A stretch of 64,000 bases of DNA from the NCBI GenBank assembly GCA_946800325.1, contig OX326960.1:56256855-56320854 (forward strand), written 5' to 3'. Below the pieces are notes generated by a model. It was not told the DNA's origin. It saw only the letters and a list, made by a program, of their open reading frames with translations, and searched no databases. Shown piece by piece: positions 60,885 to 64,000 of the stretch (position 1 is its first letter; every line of letters begins with the position of its first letter). The DNA is from Luzula sylvatica (lineage: Eukaryota > Streptophyta > Magnoliopsida > Poales > Juncaceae). Position numbers and translations under genes: made by a program.

Positions 60885-61896
60885 TGAAAGAAATACAGTT
60901 TCGGATCAACCGTAAAAGTGTACACAAGGATAAACGAATGTAGTCGTACATTCGTGGCCATAACTTTCAGTGGGAAAATCCAATTAGAATGGTTCAAATT
61001 GGGTTAGATAGATAATGAGATTATCTACAACCTTCATATAGAAATATATTTCATATGAACGAAGTATAAGTGTCGTTTCTGTGAAATACCGAAAGAGTGC
61101 AACAGTATGACATACAGTTAGTAAAACAGTCATAACTTTTGCATACGAACTCCAATTGGGCTGGGCCAAATTGGGTTGTGTAGATAATAAGATTATCTAC
61201 AACTTTCGTGTTGGTTGATTTTCTGTCAGAGAAATTTATCAATTTCGTCTGGACAGAATACTGAACAGGTTCATACAGTTTTCTGTGTGAAAGGGTGTAT
61301 ATTGGATATACATGCCTTTTGGCTAATCCTTATCCTATTTAGGTATAAATAGGATTTTCTCTCTAATCTTCACTAAGCAATTCAATCAGTTGAATCATTC
61401 TAAGCAAGTGATTATTCTGCCCAATATACACAAGAAAAAGAGCAAATTCAGATTTGATCTTTAGTGAGTGAAAGGGTGCGAAGAGAGAGAAATCGAGAAA
61501 GGAGTTTCTCGAGTAATAGAGAATCGATTAGATCGAGCAAGTTCGCCGGTGCATCGTCTAGGCAGGTGCATCCGCGACCGACGTCTTGCGACTCACGGTG
61601 GATACAAGTAGAGGAGCGACAATTGTGGCTCTTGGATTGTGATCGACTCAAGGAGTGAGAAGACGGTCAACGAACGGTGAAAGACGCGTGGTATGGGACG
61701 CGCGGATTGTCACCAACGTGACAGGAGATAGAAGGCGGCGATCAACCCTTCGTGCGTGATCAATTTCACGCTGGTATAGATCTATCCTTCTATTCGCATC
61801 GTACCCTCGAAGTCATGGCGTGATCTCGGGAATCGGGGAATCGGACCGGGCCTTCATTCCGCTGCGCGGGCCCGGGGTCGAGGATATTCCCCATCA
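60885..61896 (+). mobile_element. Solo LTR (copy 3) with 5 bp target duplication
   Basis: 1012 bp from TGAAAGAAATACAG to CCCCATCA, TG...CA ends, flanked on both sides by GTGTT (60880-60884 and 61897-61901). The GTGTT belongs to the satellite word TGTGTTAGTC, so the insertion point is exact. TATA box (GGTATAAATAGG) near 61340. No internal region. It is homologous to the LTRs at 14153-15159 and 35384-36423. Confidence 0.9.
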
Positions 61897-62143
61897 GTGT
61901 TAGTCTTGAATTAAGGTCTTTTTTGAGAAACATGAATATTGAGTTTTTGCTCATTTTAGACGTCACTTTTCGCATTTTTAGAAAATATTTATAAATTTAT
62001 TTATTTAAGGTGTTACACTTCACTTTTGGCATTTTTCTAAAATTTTTGAAAAAAAATTGAATTTCTTTTGTGTCAGTCTTCAATTACGGAGTTTTTTTGG
62101 AAAACATGAAAATGAAGTATTTGCTTGTTTTAGACATCAATTT

Positions 62144-62550
62144 CACTACAACAGATTGGAGTATCAGCGACGGTAAAAACCGTCGTTAAAAGTCCAAAAA
62201 ACCGTCGCTAAAAGTATTACCGACGGCCAACCGTCGCTAAAAAACCGTCGCTGATGCCACTTTCAGCGACGGGCCGTCGCTGAAGCTATCACCGACGGCC
62301 CGTCGCTGAAAGTCTGTACTAAATTCAATTATTATTAATAAATATAATTATTTATATATGTAAGTAATACATATTTCATACATACATGTTAAATGTACTT
62401 AATTAAATATTAGATTAATTTTGATAATTATAATTATCTAAAGAATTACTATAAATTATAATTATACTCATAATCATATTAATTTTCATACAAAATTCAC
62501 AATCATAATTATAATTTCGACACAACTACACAACACAATCCTAATTATTT
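62144..62550 (+). mobile_element. CACTA (En/Spm) terminus with subterminal repeats
   Basis: Begins CACTACAACAGATTGGAGT, the standard CACTA inverted-repeat end. It is followed to about 62315 by at least eight copies of CCGTCGCT(A/G)A in both orientations (AGCGACGG), the subterminal transposase-binding array. About 240 bp of AT-rich DNA follows before satellite sequence returns near 62550. No second CACTA end (TGTTGTAGTG) is present, so the element is truncated or was partly deleted. Confidence 0.8.
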
Positions 62551-63155
62551 ATACGCATTTTTAGAAAATTTTGACATTTTCGAGAAAAAAAAATATATTT
62601 TTAAGGAGTTAGACTTCACTTTTCGCATTTTTCCGAAATTTTTGAACAAATAGAAATTTATTTTTGTTAGTCTTCCATTAGGAGTTCTTTTTAAGGAAAA
62701 CATGAAAACTGAGTGGTTTGATCGTTTTAGACTTAAGATTTGGCAATTTTTTGAAAAATATGATAATTGATTTTTTAAGGTGTTGACTTCACTTTTATCA
62801 TTTTTTCAACTTTTCTTGAAAAACATGAATATTGTGTCTTTAGCTCGTTTTAGACATCAATTTAGGCATTTTTATAAGAATATTATAATTTTTTAAGGTG
62901 TTAAGACTTCACTTTTTGCATCTTCTTGAAATTTTTGAACAATAAATTTGATTGTGTTAGTCCTCAATTACGAAGGTATTTTGAGGAAAACATGAAAATG
63001 TATTTTACTAGTTTTGGACATCAAATTTGACATTTTTTTTAGAAAAATAAGAAAATTGATTTTTTAAGGTGTTAGACTTCAATATTTTGCATTTTTGCCG
63101 AATGTTTTTGCACAAGAAATTTGCACGTGTTAGTCCTCAATTACGATGTTTTTGA

Positions 63156-63400
63156 AAAACAAAAAATCTTCTTAAATTGTATTCGGTCAAAGAAGATTCA
63201 AGAAGTTAAAGAATCAAGACGATGGTCAAAGAAAAAAGACGAAAATCTTCGCTCAAGTCTAAAATCAAGTCGTCGAAGACTTTCGCGAGTTGGAATATCA
63301 TACAATCACAAAAATAACCCATAGATATCCCTAGACTAAATTTAGAATTATTAAGCTCAATTTTAAAAAGTAAATTTGTTCGAAACGGGAAGTTTGTAAA
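63156..63400. other. Transition from satellite to LTR-like sequence
   Basis: After the last satellite word the sequence becomes purine-rich (GTCAAAGAAGATTC, AAGTCGTCGAAGAC). No gene was recognised. Confidence 0.4.
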
Positions 63401-64000
63401 ATCTGGAAACATGACTACTTTTGTTCGACCGGAATCACCACTTCGTTCGAAGGAAAACAAACTATTCCAAAGCCCGACTTTGCAAAAGCAAAATCAACAG
63501 AGCCTCCGTTCGAACCAAATCACCAATCCGTTCGAATGGAAGCCAACATTCCGTGTGAACGGAACGCTCAACGTTCAAACGGAAGGTAGTGCAAAGTCAA
63601 GTGAATCACTGTGCTTCTTCCGTTCGAACGGAACATTATTGTATTTGAACGGAAGTGCCAGATTTCGAACTATTAGTTTGTAACGGCTAGTTTGACTTAT
63701 GCTTTGTTTGAACGGAAAATCTATTCCGTTCGAACGGAATATACAGAAATACTGATAAATGTGGGAGGGACTATGTGGTCTATAAATAGAATGATCCCTC
63801 CCTTATTTCTCTCTCTCTCTCTATATCTTCCATAATTTTAACACAATATCAAAGAGAGAAAACGTATCCATTAGATCTTGAGTTTCATTGCTCTAAATCA
63901 AACCGTGATCTAAGATGGATCTTTCGATTCTCCACTACGGATGATTCCCAACTCGCGTGTTGATTATGTAGAGTTCGATTTGTAGATTGTAATAGGCTAG
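63401..64000 (+). mobile_element. LTR-like sequence with TATA box, running off the window
   Basis: Contains CTATAAATAG (63781-63790) followed by CT-rich leader and the ATCTTGAGTTTCATTG leader-like stretch. Upstream are repeated half or full palindromes with core CCGTTCGAACGG (63618-63633, 63724-63739 and partial copies near 63517-63580). The layout of palindromes, TATA and leader parallels the LTR at 14153 but the sequence is different. The boundaries were not found. Confidence 0.45.

Larger units (their letters stand above)
59161..63155 (+). repeat. Second satellite, diverged ~150-180 bp tandem repeat
   Basis: About 16-18 diverged units, each containing in order a TTGATTTTTT(G/T)AAGGTGTTAGACTTCA-like core, GCATTTTT...GAAATTTTTGAA, AGAAATTTGC(T/A)TGTGTTAG, TCTTCAATTACGG and GTTTTAGACATCAATTTTTG. 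The word TGTGTTAGTC-TCAATTACG recurs near 59171, 60033, 60703, 62957 and 63126, with variants between. Two insertions interrupt it: the solo LTR at 60885-61896 and CACTA-derived sequence from 62144. It shares no sequence with the first satellite. Confidence 0.85.

Noticed and set aside
1..64000. CRISPR arrays, bacterial operons, rRNA or complete tRNA genes
   Set aside because: None found. The repeats are plant satellites, and the only tRNA-like sequences are SINE promoter boxes that do not fold as complete tRNAs.

Overview
The window is nuclear DNA of a flowering plant, most likely a eudicot. The evidence is intron-rich genes with GT-AG introns, a plastid-targeted DnaJ, a raffinose-synthase-family enzyme, three MIR396 genes, and plant-type Helitron, CACTA, MITE, SINE and Ty1/copia-like debris in very AT-rich sequence. 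Nothing bacterial or organellar was seen.

Layout. 1-1450: large AT-rich fold-back element. 1670-13618: about 12 kb of a tandem satellite with a ~124 bp monomer in dimeric/trimeric higher-order arrangement, ending abruptly in the 3' part of a copia-like retroelement (13619-15159). 15856-24692: a compact gene island with a plastid type-I DnaJ (+), a membrane-anchored four-EF-hand calmodulin-like protein (-), a small plastid-type membrane protein of unknown function (-), and the 18S rRNA methyltransferase BUD23/RID2 (-). 26.9-44.5 kb: almost no protein genes but three MIR396 hairpins, at 27.0 kb (+), 32.3 kb (-) and 44.4 kb (+). Between them lie a 2.08 kb Helitron with both ends visible (37103-39178), an LTR fragment, MITEs, microsatellites and a doubtful gene remnant. 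45162-47732: a galactinol-sucrose galactosyltransferase/alkaline alpha-galactosidase-like gene (-). Its upstream region (48.1-52.7 kb) is tandemly duplicated and carries later insertions with readable empty sites. 51.8-55.8 kb: tRNA-derived SINE fragments. 55854-59034: a nine-exon RIF1-like gene (-). 59.15-63.15 kb: a second, more diverged satellite (~150-180 bp period) directly behind the RIF1-like start, itself invaded by a solo LTR with a 5 bp target duplication and by a CACTA terminus. The window ends in another LTR-like sequence with TATA box and palindromic GTTCGAAC motifs.

The protein genes do not form one pathway. They are housekeeping or stress genes: plastid chaperone, calcium sensor, ribosome biogenesis, oligosaccharide metabolism, chromosome maintenance. 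The most notable functional arrangement is the cluster of three MIR396 loci within about 17.5 kb, each with its own plausible TATA box and in mixed orientation. The most notable structural features are the two unrelated satellite arrays at either end. Exon boundaries were derived by hand from reading frame, splice-site dinucleotides and family knowledge. No database search or folding program was run.
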